A stretch of 64,000 nt of DNA from Mycobacterium sp. 1081908.1 (GCF_001673535.1 NZ_LZLY01000158.1:19232-83231); one strand, 5' to 3'. Counted from the stretch's first letter, positions 15,923 through 25,681 are shown. Notes: generated from the letters alone by a model not told the origin. Numbers and translations: made by a program.

Positions 15923-18900
15923 TCACGCGGGTGCCGCAGCGTCCTCCTTAGGAGCCAGCTTCGAAAACAGGTGATCCGCCAAGCCGCGCACCGTGGTGAT
16001 GTCGGCTGAGGTGATGCGTACCCCCGTCTGCGCCTCGATGTGCGTGCGCAATTCGAGATTGCCCAGCGAGTCGAGGCCGTACTCGGAAAGCGGGTGGTCC
16101 ACGTCGATGTTGCGGCGCAGGATCAGGCCGATCTGCTCGGAGAGCAGGCGCCGCAGCCGGGTGGGCCACTCGTCGAGCGGCAGGTCGGACAGCTCGGCGC
16201 GCAGTTTGCTTGAGCCCGAACGCTTTTCGCCGGCCGACTTGAACATCTCGAGGAACTTGCTGCGTTCCGCGAAGGAGGCGATCCACGGCGTCCCGATGAG
16301 GGGGCTGTAGCCCGTGTACGCGCGGTCGTGGCGCAGCAGCGCCTCGAACGCGTACGCACCCTCGTCGGGAGCGATCGCGGCGCCGCTGCCTTCGGCGAAG
16401 TCCGCACCGCGGCCGATCTCGCCCCAGGCACCCCAGGCGATCGCCGTGGCCGGCAAGCCCTGCGCGCGCCGCCAGTGGGTGAAGGCGTCCAGCCAGCTGT
16501 TGGCCGCGGCGTAGGCGCCCTGGCCCGGCGAGCCCAGCAGGGCGGCCGCCGACGAGAACGAGCAGAACCAGTCCAGGTCCGCGGATGCGGTGGCCTCGTG
16601 CAGGTTCCACGCGCCGTACACCTTTGGCGCCCAGTCGCGGTCGATCAGCTCGTCGGTGATGTTGGTCAGGGTCGCGTCCTCGACCACCGCGGCCGCGTGC
16701 AGCACGCCCCGCAACGGCAGGCCGGTGGCGGTCGCCGTGGCCACCAGCCGCGCAGCGACGTCAGCCTGGGCGATGTCGCCGCACTCCACGATCACGTCAG
16801 AACCTATCGCTCGGACGAGCTCGATCGTTTCAAGCGCCTTCTGCGAGGGCTCGGAACGCGAGGTGAGCACGATCCGGCCCGCGCCGGCCGCGGCCATCTT
16901 CTCGGCCAGGAACAGCCCGAGGCCACCCAGGCCACCGGTGATGATGTAGGAGCCGTCGCGCCGGAAGACCGGCGCCTGCTCCGGCGGCAGCACCACGCTG
17001 CTGCGGCCGGCCCGCGGGATGTCGAGGATGAGCTTGCCGGTGTGTTCGGCCGCGCTCATCACGCGAATCGCCGTGGCCGCCTCGGAGAGCGGGTAGTGCG
17101 TGCTCTCGGGCATCGGCAGCGCACCCTCGGCGGTCAACCGGTAGACGGTGCTCAGCACCTGGCTGACCTGGCTGGGGTGGCTCACGGACATCAGGCCCAG
17201 GTCGACGCCCCAGAACGCCAGGTTGCGGCGGAACGGGAAGAGACCCAGCTTGGTGTCCCCGTAGATGTCGCGCTTGCCGATCTCGACGAACCGCCCACCG
17301 AGCGCGAGCAGTTTGATCCCGGCCAGCTGCGCCGCACCGGTCACCGAGTTGAGCACGATGTCCACGCCGTAGCCGTCGGTGTCGCGGCGGATCGCCTCGG
17401 CGAACTCGACGGTGCGCGAGTCGTAGACATGCTCGATTCCCATGTCGCGCAACAGCTGTCGACGCTGCTCGCTACCGGCCGTGGCGAAGATCTCGGCCCC
17501 CGCGGCGCGGGCGATGGCGATCGCCGCCTGGCCGACCCCGCCGGTGCCGGAGTGGATCAGCACCTTGTCGCCGGCCTGGATGCGGGCCAGTTCGTTCAGG
17601 CCGTACCAGGCCGTGGCGTGCGCGGTGGTCACCGCGGCCGCCTGCGCGTCGCTCAGCCCCTCGGGCAGCGTGGTGGCCAGGCGCGCGTCACAGGTGACGA
17701 ACGTGGCCCAGCAGCCATTGGGCGACATGCCGCCGACGTGGTCACCGACCTTGTGGTTGGTGACGTCGGGTCCGACGGCGGTGACCACGCCCGCGAAATC
17801 CGTGCCCAGCTGCGGCAGGATGTTGTCCAGGCTCTGGTAGCGGCCGAACGCGTTCAGGACATCGGCGAAGTTGATGCTCGACGCGGTGACGGCCACCTCG
17901 ATCTGGCCCGGTCCCGGCGGAACGCGGTCGAAGGAGGCGAACTCCATCGTCTGCAGGTCACCCGGCGTGCGGATCTGCATGCGCATCCCGGCGGTCTCGT
18001 GATCGATGACGGTGGACAGCCGCTCCTCGGGACGCAGCGGGGTGGGGCACAGGCGCGCGCTGTACCACTCGTCGTTGCGCCAGGCCGTCTCGTCCTCTCC
18101 CGGGCCCGTCATCAGCAGCTGGCGCACCACCTGCTCGGCGCCGGTCTGCTCGTCGACGTCGATGTGGGTGGTGTGCAGGTGCGGGTGCTCGGCGCCGATC
18201 ACCCGCAGCAGGCCGCGCAGCCCGCCCTGGTCGAGGTTGGGAACGTCCTCCGACAGCACCTTTTGCGCGTTGCGGGTGAGGACGAACAACCGGGGCGACT
18301 CGCCCTGGAGCTCCGGCAGCTCGCGGGCGATGCGCACCAGGTGGTGGACCAAATCACCGCCACGCACGGCGCTTTCGTCGTCCGGGTTGCCGTTCTTCGG
18401 CTCGGTGACCACGACCACGCCGGCGAACTCGCCCTTCTCGACCTCGTCGCGCAGCCGCCCGGCCATGGCCTGGTGGTCGGCCTGCTGCGGCCAGGACAGG
18501 GTCTTGGCTTCCGCGTCGTGCAGCTTCATCGCGTCGGTGAGCGCCGTCGCCACGAGGTCGGCGGCGTCGGAGGTGCTGATCAGCAGCCACGCGCCGGTCT
18601 CGGCGGCGGCCTCGGGCAGCTGGCGTTGCTGCCACTCCACGGTCAGCAGGCGCTCGGCCATCAGCTTGGCCCGCTCGCCGCTCGGCGAGATGCCGGTGCC
18701 CATCTGCAGGCCGCGGACGGTCAGCAGCACGGTGCCGTGCTTGTCCAGTACGTCGAGGTCGGCCTCGACGGCTCCGCCGCTCGCCGAGGTCACCCGTGAG
18801 TAGCAGTAGCGGGCGGTGCTGACGGGGCCGTGGACCCGAAGCCGGCGGACGCCCAGCGGCAACAGCAGGCCGCCCAGGCTGGCGTTGGCGACGCTGGGGT

Positions 18901-21900
18901 GCGCGGCGACCGACTGGAAGCAGGCGTCCAGCAGCGCGGGGTGGACCCCGTAATTCGTCTGCTGGGTCCGGATCACGCTGGGCAGGCCGATCTCGGCGAG
19001 CACCGTGGTGCCGGTTCCCTCGGCGGTGTGCGCGCCGGCCAGCCCGGTGAAGGCCGGGCCGTACTGGATGCCGCACAGGTCCATCGCGTCGCGGAGGTCG
19101 GAGCCCTCCAGCCGGCTCGGGTGCGTCTCCAGCAGCTCGTCGATGTCCTGCGCGGTCGGCACGTCTTCGTCGTCGACGTCGTGCAGCACCGCGGACGCGC
19201 GTCGTGCCTGCACGCCGTCCTCGTTGGTTTCCACCGCGAAGGTGAGGGTGCCGGGCGTCTCCGCGGTGGCGGTGAGGCTGATGTGGGTTTCCTCGTCGAG
19301 CATCAGCATCTGCTCGAAGCGGACGTCGCGAACCTCGGATGCCTCGCCGAAGACGGTGCGGGCCGCGGCCAGCGCCATCTCGCAGTAGGCCGCACCCGGC
19401 AGCGTGGCGGTGCCGTGGACCTGGTGGTCGGCCAGCCAGGGCAGGGTCGCGGTGCCGATGTCGGCCTGCCAGACGTGGCGCTCCGGCTCCTCGGGCAGGC
19501 GCACGTGCTGGCCCATCAGCGGGTGCACCGCGACGCTGGAGGCCAGCGCGCGCGAGCTGTGCCCTTCGCGGCTCAACAGCAGCGAACGGTGCGTCCATGC
19601 GGGCAGCGGCGCGTCCACCAGGTGACCGCCCGGGTACAGCACGGAGAAGTCGACCGTGGCACCGGTGGCGTACAGGTCACCCAGCAGGCCGCGCAGCCCG
19701 TGCGGCAGCGGCTGTTCGCGCCGCATCGCGGCGAGCGCGGCGACCGTCATGTCCAGGCTGCGGGCGGTCTGGTCGACCGCGTGGGTCAGCAGTGGGTGGG
19801 GCGAGAGCTCGCCGAACACGCGGTAGCCGTCTTCCAGCGCCGCCTGCACCGCGGCCGAGAACCGCACGGTGTGGCGCAGGTTGTCGACCCAGTAGTTGGC
19901 GTCGCAGTACGGCTCCTCGCGCGGGTCGAACGACGTGGCCGAGTAGTACGGGACCTCCGGGGTGAGCGGCTCGATCTCGGCCAGCACGTCGTAGAGCTCG
20001 TCGAGGATCGGGTCGACCTGCGGCGAATGCGACGCCACGTCGACGGCCACCTCACGGGCCATCACCTCGCGCTGCTCCCACACCGCGACCAGCTCGCGGA
20101 CCGTCTCGGTCGCGCCGCCGATGACGGTGGACTGCGGCGAGGCCACCACGGCCACCACGGCGTCATTGACGCCGCGAGCCATCAGCTCCGAAAGCACTTG
20201 CTGGGCAGGCAGTTCCACGGATGCCATCGCGCCCGAGCCGGCGATCTTGGTCATCAGCCGCGAGCGGCGGCAGATGACCCGCACCCCGTCCTCGAGCGAC
20301 AGCGCTCCGGCGACGACGGCCGCCGCGGACTCGCCCATCGAGTGGCCGATCACCGCGCCGGGCCGGACGCCGTAGGACTTCATCGTGGCCGCCAGCGCGA
20401 CCTGCATCGCGAAGATCGTCGGCTGCACCCGGTCGATGCCGGTGACCTTCTCGGGGGCGGTCAGCGCCTCGGTCACGGAGAACCCGGACTCGTGGGCGAT
20501 CAGCGGCTCGATCTCCGCGATGGCCGCCGCGAACGCGGGCTCGTTCGCCAGCAGGTCGGTGCCCATGGTGGCCCACTGCGACCCCTGCCCGGAGAACACC
20601 CACACCGGGCCGCGCTCCTCCTGGCCGACGACCTCCTGGAACAGGGCGTCACCGTTGGCGACGTCCCGCAGGGCCGCCAGCAGCTCCGGGGTGTCGCTGG
20701 CCAGCACGGTGGTGCGCACCGAGCGGTGTCCGCGCTTGCGCGCGAGCGTGTAGGCCAGGTCCGGCGCCGCCACCTCGGTGGCGTGGGCCTCGACCCAGTC
20801 CGCCAGCCGGGCGGCGGTTTCGCGCAGGCTGTCGTCCGAGGTGGCCGACAGCGGGAACAGCAGGGTGCCGTCGCGGCCCGGCCGGGTCGCCGCGCCGTTG
20901 CGCGAAATGGGCTCGGGAGCCTCCTCGACGATGGCGTGCACGTTGGTGCCGGAGATCCCGTACGCCGACACCGCCGCCCGCCGCGGCTGGTCGCCGCTCA
21001 GCGGCCACGGCGTAATCTCTTGCGGCACAAACAATCCGGTGTCGATCCGGGCCATCTCGTCGGGCAGGCTCTCGAAGTGCAGGTTCTTCGGGACCACGCC
21101 GTGCTGGACGGAGAGAACCGCCTTCATCATTCCCAGCGCACCGGCGGCCGCCTGGGTGTGCCCGAAGTTCGTCTTCGAGGCGCCGAGCACGCAGGGGTTG
21201 CCGATGCCGTAGACCTCGGCCAGGCTGCCGTATTCGATCGGGTCACCGACGGAAGTACCCGTGCCGTGCGCCTCGACCATGCCGACGGTGCCGGCGTCGA
21301 CGCCGGCCGCCGCGAGCGCCGCGCGGTAAACCGCGGCCTGCGCCTCGCCGGACGGCATCGCGATGTTCATGGTGTGGCCGTCCTGGTTGGCGGCCGTGGC
21401 GCGGATCACACCGAGGATCCGGTCGCCGTCGCGCTGCGCGTCGGTCAACCGCTTGAGCAGCAGCACGACGCAGCCCTCGCCGGAGACGAAGCCGTCGGCC
21501 TTGACGTCGAACGCGTAGCAGTGCCCGGTGCCCGAGAGCATGCCCCCCGCCGACGCGGACGCGGACCGGCGCGGCTCCATCATCACGTTCACGCCGCCGG
21601 CGAACGCGAGGTTGCTCTCGCCGTCGTTGAGGCTGCGGCAGGCCTGGTGGATCGCGAACAGGCCGGAAGAGCACGCGGTGTCGATCGTGACCGCGGGGCC
21701 GTGCAGGCCGAGCGCGTAGGCGATGCGCCCGGACGCCATGCAGGAGATGGTGCCCGGGTTTCCGTACGGTCCGTCGAAGGCGTCGGTGGCGGCGTGCACG
21801 AATTGGTAGTCGCCGTAGTTCAATCCGACGAAAACACCCGTTTCCTCGGCCATGGTGTCTTTGGTGAGGCCGGCATGTTCCATGGCCTCCCACGCGGTTT

Positions 21901-22201
21901 CCATCAGCAACCGGTGCTGGGGATCCATCGCGGTGGCTTCTTTTTCGGTGATGCCGAAGAACTCGGGGTCGAAGTCGCCGACGTTGTCCAGGAACGATCC
22001 CCACTTGCAGACGGACCGGCCAGGCACGCCCGGCTCGGGGTCGTAGTAGTAGTCGACGTCCCAGCGCTCGGCGGGGATTTCTTTGACAAGGTCGTCGCCG
22101 CGGAGCAACGCTTCCCAGAAGAGGTCAGGTGAGTTGATGCCCCCTGGCAGCCGGCATGCCATCCCGATGACGGCAACCGGAGTCACGCCTGCCTTATCCA
22201 C
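15923..22201 (-). CDS. pks5: Modular polyketide synthase Pks5 (KS-AT-DH-ER-KR-ACP)
   Basis: A 2092-residue iterative, fully reducing type I polyketide synthase of the mycocerosic acid synthase family, making multi-methyl-branched fatty acids for glycolipids. Domains in order: KS (residues about 8-430, active-site Cys177 in DTACSSG), AT (GHSMGES near 620), DH (HQVHGTATLPGAAY near 935), ER (HSGTGGVGQAAIAIARAAG near 1560), KR (ITGGLGGLGLFLAEKMAAAG near 1750) and ACP (YGLDSLGNLEL near 2045). All active-site motifs look intact. No thioesterase is present, as expected if PapA releases the chain. The start is GTG 22201 with GGTGAAGG/AAGGAGAGG upstream. Length is close to H37Rv Pks5 (about 2108). Confidence 0.95.
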   Translation of the reverse strand: MDKAGVTPVAVIGMACRLPGGINSPDLFWEALLRGDDLVKEIPAERWDVDYYYDPEPGVPGRSVCKWGSFLDNVGDFDPEFFGITEKEATAMDPQHRLLMETAWEAMEHAGLTKDTMAEETGVFVGLNYGDYQFVHAATDAFDGPYGNPGTISCMASGRIAYALGLHGPAVTIDTACSSGLFAIHQACRSLNDGESNLAFAGGVNVMMEPRRSASASAGGMLSGTGHCYAFDVKADGFVSGEGCVVLLLKRLTDAQRDGDRILGVIRATAANQDGHTMNIAMPSGEAQAAVYRAALAAAGVDAGTVGMVEAHGTGTSVGDPIEYGSLAEVYGIGNPCVLGASKTNFGHTQAAAGALGMMKAVLSVQHGVVPKNLHFESLPDEMARIDTGLFVPQEITPWPLSGDQPRRAAVSAYGISGTNVHAIVEEAPEPISRNGAATRPGRDGTLLFPLSATSDDSLRETAARLADWVEAHATEVAAPDLAYTLARKRGHRSVRTTVLASDTPELLAALRDVANGDALFQEVVGQEERGPVWVFSGQGSQWATMGTDLLANEPAFAAAIAEIEPLIAHESGFSVTEALTAPEKVTGIDRVQPTIFAMQVALAATMKSYGVRPGAVIGHSMGESAAAVVAGALSLEDGVRVICRRSRLMTKIAGSGAMASVELPAQQVLSELMARGVNDAVVAVVASPQSTVIGGATETVRELVAVWEQREVMAREVAVDVASHSPQVDPILDELYDVLAEIEPLTPEVPYYSATSFDPREEPYCDANYWVDNLRHTVRFSAAVQAALEDGYRVFGELSPHPLLTHAVDQTARSLDMTVAALAAMRREQPLPHGLRGLLGDLYATGATVDFSVLYPGGHLVDAPLPAWTHRSLLLSREGHSSRALASSVAVHPLMGQHVRLPEEPERHVWQADIGTATLPWLADHQVHGTATLPGAAYCEMALAAARTVFGEASEVRDVRFEQMLMLDEETHISLTATAETPGTLTFAVETNEDGVQARRASAVLHDVDDEDVPTAQDIDELLETHPSRLEGSDLRDAMDLCGIQYGPAFTGLAGAHTAEGTGTTVLAEIGLPSVIRTQQTNYGVHPALLDACFQSVAAHPSVANASLGGLLLPLGVRRLRVHGPVSTARYCYSRVTSASGGAVEADLDVLDKHGTVLLTVRGLQMGTGISPSGERAKLMAERLLTVEWQQRQLPEAAAETGAWLLISTSDAADLVATALTDAMKLHDAEAKTLSWPQQADHQAMAGRLRDEVEKGEFAGVVVVTEPKNGNPDDESAVRGGDLVHHLVRIARELPELQGESPRLFVLTRNAQKVLSEDVPNLDQGGLRGLLRVIGAEHPHLHTTHIDVDEQTGAEQVVRQLLMTGPGEDETAWRNDEWYSARLCPTPLRPEERLSTVIDHETAGMRMQIRTPGDLQTMEFASFDRVPPGPGQIEVAVTASSINFADVLNAFGRYQSLDNILPQLGTDFAGVVTAVGPDVTNHKVGDHVGGMSPNGCWATFVTCDARLATTLPEGLSDAQAAAVTTAHATAWYGLNELARIQAGDKVLIHSGTGGVGQAAIAIARAAGAEIFATAGSEQRRQLLRDMGIEHVYDSRTVEFAEAIRRDTDGYGVDIVLNSVTGAAQLAGIKLLALGGRFVEIGKRDIYGDTKLGLFPFRRNLAFWGVDLGLMSVSHPSQVSQVLSTVYRLTAEGALPMPESTHYPLSEAATAIRVMSAAEHTGKLILDIPRAGRSSVVLPPEQAPVFRRDGSYIITGGLGGLGLFLAEKMAAAGAGRIVLTSRSEPSQKALETIELVRAIGSDVIVECGDIAQADVAARLVATATATGLPLRGVLHAAAVVEDATLTNITDELIDRDWAPKVYGAWNLHEATASADLDWFCSFSSAAALLGSPGQGAYAAANSWLDAFTHWRRAQGLPATAIAWGAWGEIGRGADFAEGSGAAIAPDEGAYAFEALLRHDRAYTGYSPLIGTPWIASFAERSKFLEMFKSAGEKRSGSSKLRAELSDLPLDEWPTRLRRLLSEQIGLILRRNIDVDHPLSEYGLDSLGNLELRTHIEAQTGVRITSADITTVRGLADHLFSKLAPKEDAAAPA

Positions 22202-23187
22202 TGTCCTTCACCTCTCCTTGCCTATCCACAAGTTCCTATCACTGCTGCTCGCTCTTATCTGGGCTTCGAGAAATCTCGTCGAATTTTTTTGTGCGAGCTG
22301 GCAACTCCGCCGCAACGCGCAAAAAACCCACCGACCCCCACATCGAAGCCCACCCGTAACAACATGGCGCGATCAGCAGCGTAGCGGCTTCGCTTCTCAC
22401 GCGTGGAAAAATCGTGCGAACGTACAAAAATTTAACAATGGCCTGGTCGCGGCCGGTCGACGCCAGGCTTGGTCAAACGGCCAGACGCATACTTTTGGGA
22501 CGGTATTTGGCGATTGTGTTATACCGGCGTTGCCGCCAGAGGCGCTGTCCGACAAGGTCTCCGGCGTTTGCCGGGCCGAACCGGTGCCGACCACGGGCGT
22601 TGTCGGCACCGTGGGTCGGGGACCAGCGTGCACCAACCCGACCCGCGGGGGCCGGGGACGAGACCAAAATTGGACGCACCGATGCGCGGCATCGAGGATG
22701 CGTAATCACGCCATGGTAGGGGCCATTGCGAAACTCCGCAGGGAAATCGCTGAAATCTTTAAGATTGCAACTTAAGTCCCGACTAAATTGTGGCGAGACT
22801 CATACTTTGCCGTGATTGCCGTGTCGGTTCGAGGCCGAACCGACACCCCGGGCGGCCGGCGCCTGTGCCGTCCGTGGGACCGATCACGGACCGATCACGA
22901 CGGGCCGGGGCTTTGAATTCATTCGCTGGCGAAGATCGCGCGGCGCCGCCGAACGCGCCGCCCCGACGTCGACGTCGTCGGGGTATCCCGCGGGGCGCCA
23001 AAGGTATTCGCGCACGCGCCCCCGACGCCGCCCGCGCCGGAACCGTCGTTTTCAGCGGCGCGCTCGGCGTTGCGGCGTTGGGGCTCCGGGCTTTTCGTTC
23101 GCCGGTCTTTGGGTCGGACATCCGCCGCCGGTGGCTACGATTGCCGGTGAACGCGAGGTGTCCACCAGTGCACGGAGTGCTCACGCC
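22202..23187. other. 986-bp intergenic region upstream of pks5
   Basis: No credible gene is seen. The part nearest pks5 (about 22220-22500) is AT-rich for this genome and should hold its promoter. Structured elements: GGTGCCGAC/GTCGGCACC near 22581-22609; an 11-bp perfect hairpin GTGTCGGTTCG/CGAACCGACAC at 22821-22846; and a tandem 12-bp direct repeat GGACCGATCACG near 22878-22901. In H37Rv this position is occupied by papA4, fadD24 and adh, none of which I can find here. Confidence 0.6.
22821..22846. promoter_or_regulatory. 11-bp perfect hairpin, terminator- or operator-like
   Basis: GTGTCGGTTCG, a four-base loop (AGGC), then CGAACCGACAC. There is no T-run on either side, so a classical intrinsic terminator is not certain. 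It lies 366 bp before the AhpD-like gene, in otherwise empty sequence. Confidence 0.4.
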
Positions 23188-23763
23188 ATGACCCCACCCA
23201 TCGGGCAGCCCCGAGTCCCCAGACTGCCGCTTGACGTGGCCAAAGCCGCCGCCGACGAGGCCGCGGTGCCCGACTACATGGCGGAGCTCAGCATCTTCCA
23301 GGTGCTGCTGAACCATCCGCCCCTGGCGCGCGGCCTCAACGACCTGCTCGCCACCATGCTCTGGCACGGCACCCTGGACCCGCGGTTGCGCGAGCTGGTC
23401 ATCATGCGGATCGGCTGGCTCACCGCCTGCGACTACGAGTGGACGCAGCACTGGCGGGTCGCCTCGGGGCTGGGCGTGAGCGCCGACGACCTCCTCGGCG
23501 TGCGCGATTGGCGGGGCTATCAGGGCTTCGGGCCGGCCGAGCGCGCCGTGCTGGCCGCCACCGACGACGTGGTGCACGACGGCGCGGTAAGCGCCGAAAG
23601 CTGGGCCGCGTGCGAGCGCGAATTACAAAGCGATACAACGGTTCTCATAGAGCTCGTCACGGCCATCGGCGCGTGGCGGATGGTCGCGTCGATCCTGCGC
23701 AGCCTCCAGGTCCCGTTGGAAGACGGCGTGTCCAGCTGGCCGCCGGACGGCCGGTCGCCTTAA
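23188..23763 (+). CDS. AhpD/carboxymuconolactone decarboxylase-like protein (Rv1531-like)
   Basis: A 191-residue all-helical protein of the AhpD-like/CMD superfamily. It has the family's central helix region (LRELVIMRIGWLTACDYEWTQHW near residues 70-92), but only one Cys of the usual CxxC pair (TACDYEW), so peroxidase activity through a disulfide is doubtful. AhpD relatives include alkylhydroperoxidase partners and decarboxylase-like enzymes. Length and position match H37Rv Rv1531. The ATG at 23188 begins the conserved N-terminus (PPIGQPRVPRLPLD). It precedes the nitronate-monooxygenase-like gene by 39 bp, but that gene has its own promoter. Confidence 0.8.
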   Translation: MTPPIGQPRVPRLPLDVAKAAADEAAVPDYMAELSIFQVLLNHPPLARGLNDLLATMLWHGTLDPRLRELVIMRIGWLTACDYEWTQHWRVASGLGVSADDLLGVRDWRGYQGFGPAERAVLAATDDVVHDGAVSAESWAACERELQSDTTVLIELVTAIGAWRMVASILRSLQVPLEDGVSSWPPDGRSP

Positions 23764-23767
23764 CCGA

Positions 23768-23802
23768 TTGACTTATCAGTCAGTAACTCTTAGCGTCGGG
23801 CA
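23768..23802 (+). promoter_or_regulatory. Leaderless promoter with TetR-like half-sites for the 23803 gene
   Basis: TTGACT (23768-23773) and TAGCGT (23791-23796) are separated by exactly 17 bp and the ATG follows 6 bp later, so transcription would start at or next to the start codon. The spacer contains ATCAGTCAGTAAC, which resembles half-sites of TetR-type operators. The TetR gene at 24924 is the obvious candidate repressor (inference). Confidence 0.6.
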
Positions 23803-24927
23803 ATGCGAACCAGGGTCGCCGAGATGCTCGGCGTTGAATTTCCGATCTGCGCCTTCAGCCACTGTCGCGACGTGGTCGCCGCGGTCACCAACGCGGGCGG
23901 GTTCGGGATCCTCGGCGCCGTCGCGCACAGTCCCGAGCGCCTGCACAACGAGCTGACCTGGATCGAGGAGCAGACCGGCGGCAAGCCGTACGGCGTCGAC
24001 CTGCTGTTGCCGCCCAAGTACGTCGGCGCCGAACAGGGCGGGATCGACGCCAAACAGGCGCGCGAGCTGCTGCCCGAGGAGCACCGCGCGTTCGTCGATG
24101 ACATCCTGTCCCGCTACGGCGTCGCGGCCCCCACCAAGGAGCCCAGGGCGTCGTCCGGGGGACTCAACATCTCGCCCAAGGGCTACGAGCCGCTGCTCGA
24201 CGTGACCTTCGAGCACGACATTCGGCTGATCGCCAGCGCCCTCGGGCCGCCGCCCGCCGACCTCGTCCAGCGCGCCCATGACCGTGACGTCGTGGTGGCC
24301 GCGCTCGCGGGCACCACGCAGCACGCGCGGCGGCATGCGGCCGCGGGCGTCGACCTGATCGTCGCGCAGGGCACCGAGGCGGGCGGCCACACCGGCGAGG
24401 TGGCGACCATGGTGCTGGTGCCCGAGGTGGTGGATGCGGTGGCACCGGTGCCCGTGCTCGCGGCCGGCGGGATCGCGCGGGGCCGCCAGGTCGCCGCCGC
24501 CCTGGCGCTGGGGGCCGAGGGGGTGTGGTGCGGCTCGGTGTGGCTGACCACCGAAGAGGCCGAGACGGTTCCCGTGGTCAAGGAGAAGTTCCTGGCGGCC
24601 AGCTCGTCGGACACGGTGCGCTCGCGATCGATGACCGGCAAACCGGCGCGGATGCTGCGCACGGCCTGGACCGACGAGTGGGCGCGGCCGGACACCCCCG
24701 ATCCGCTCGGCATGCCGCTGCAGACCGCGCTGGTCACCGGCTCCCAGGTGCGCATCAACCAGGCCGCCACCAATCCGGAGTCCAAGGCGCGCGAGCTGGC
24801 GACGTACTTCGTCGGCCAGGTGGTCGGCTCGCTCGACCGGGTCCGCCCGGCCCGCTCGGTGGTCCTCGACATGGTCGAGGAGTTCATCGACACCATCGGC
24901 CGACTCGACGGCCTGGTCGATACGTGA
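23803..24927 (+). CDS. Nitronate monooxygenase-family FMN protein (Rv1533-like)
   Basis: A 374-residue TIM-barrel flavoprotein of the 2-nitropropane dioxygenase/nitronate monooxygenase family, related also to FMN-binding enoyl reductases. Visible elements are the N-terminal EFPICAFSHCRDVVAAVTNAGGFG, the AQGTEAGGHTGEV loop near residue 188 (typical family segment, with His), and the FMN-phosphate loop AAGGIARGRQVAAALALGAEGVW near residue 220. Substrate cannot be told; relatives detoxify nitronates or act on unsaturated acyl groups. The stop overlaps the TetR start by 4 bp (GTGA), so the two genes form one transcript. Corresponds to Rv1533. Confidence 0.87.
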   Translation: MRTRVAEMLGVEFPICAFSHCRDVVAAVTNAGGFGILGAVAHSPERLHNELTWIEEQTGGKPYGVDLLLPPKYVGAEQGGIDAKQARELLPEEHRAFVDDILSRYGVAAPTKEPRASSGGLNISPKGYEPLLDVTFEHDIRLIASALGPPPADLVQRAHDRDVVVAALAGTTQHARRHAAAGVDLIVAQGTEAGGHTGEVATMVLVPEVVDAVAPVPVLAAGGIARGRQVAAALALGAEGVWCGSVWLTTEEAETVPVVKEKFLAASSSDTVRSRSMTGKPARMLRTAWTDEWARPDTPDPLGMPLQTALVTGSQVRINQAATNPESKARELATYFVGQVVGSLDRVRPARSVVLDMVEEFIDTIGRLDGLVDT

Positions 24928-25562
24928 CCAGCGCGGCCCGCCGGCGCCGCGCGGTCAGTGACGAGGACAAGTCACAGCGGCGCGAACAGATCATGGCGGC
25001 CGCCAAAGAAGTGTTCGCGCGCAAGGGTTTTCACGCCACGACGATCGCCGACATCGCCAAGCGGGCCGGCCTGGCCTACGGGTCGGTCTACTGGTACTTC
25101 GACTCCAAGGACGAGCTGTTCCACGCGTTGATGGCGGCCGAGGAGGACGCGCTGCGTACCCATGTCGTTGCCGCGCTGGGGGTTCCGGCCCTGGACGCCG
25201 GGCGCGAGGAGTCGCTTCGGGTCGCGGTGCGGGCGACGCTGGAGTTCTTCGAGTCCGACAAGGCGACGGTCAAGCTGCTGCTGCGCGACCCGTGCGCGCT
25301 GGGCGAGCGATTCGAAAAGCACCTCGGCGGGATCTACGAGCGGTTCATCGACGACATCGAAAGCTTCATCGTCGCCGCCCAGGAGCGCGGCGAGGTGGTG
25401 AGCGCCCCGCCGCGCATGGTGGCGTACACGCTGGCGGCCCTGGTCGGCCAGCTGGCGCAACGGCGGCTGAGCACCGACGACGACGTCACCGCTGCTCAGG
25501 TGGCCGATTTCGTGGTGGCGCTGGTGCTCGACGGGCTGCGCCCGCGGGGCGCCGCGGGGTAG
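24924..25562 (+). CDS. TetR-family regulator (Rv1534-like)
   Basis: A 212-residue TetR repressor. The helix-turn-helix TTIADIAKRAGLAYGSVYWYFDSKDELF occupies about residues 33-60 and the rest is an all-helical ligand domain. The GTG start at 24924 overlaps the preceding stop, indicating translational coupling with the nitronate-monooxygenase-like enzyme and an autoregulated unit controlled from the promoter at 23768. The ligand is unknown; acyl-CoA-like effectors are common in this branch. Position and length match Rv1534 (225 residues in H37Rv as I recall). Confidence 0.9.
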   Translation: MTSAARRRRAVSDEDKSQRREQIMAAAKEVFARKGFHATTIADIAKRAGLAYGSVYWYFDSKDELFHALMAAEEDALRTHVVAALGVPALDAGREESLRVAVRATLEFFESDKATVKLLLRDPCALGERFEKHLGGIYERFIDDIESFIVAAQERGEVVSAPPRMVAYTLAALVGQLAQRRLSTDDDVTAAQVADFVVALVLDGLRPRGAAG

Positions 25563-25638
25563 CGCCGCGGAAGCTTGTTAAAGGCTGTGTGCGCGCGTAA
25601 TGACTGCATAAAGATTCGACGACACCGACCACATCACA

Positions 25639-25667
25639 TTGACCGAGTCACGGCGGTCATGCATGAT
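25639..25667 (+). promoter_or_regulatory. Sigma-A-type promoter of the M-box leader
   Basis: TTGACC (25639-25644) and CATGAT (25662-25667) are separated by 17 bp. The predicted start near 25674 lies just before the first paired base of the riboswitch. Confidence 0.65.
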
Positions 25668-25681
25668 CGGTCGCGTATGCA

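Noticed and set aside
15923..22201. Several long plus-strand frames (up to about 1100 codons) opposite pks5.
   Set aside because: They are third-position GC shadows of the synthase with no domain signature.
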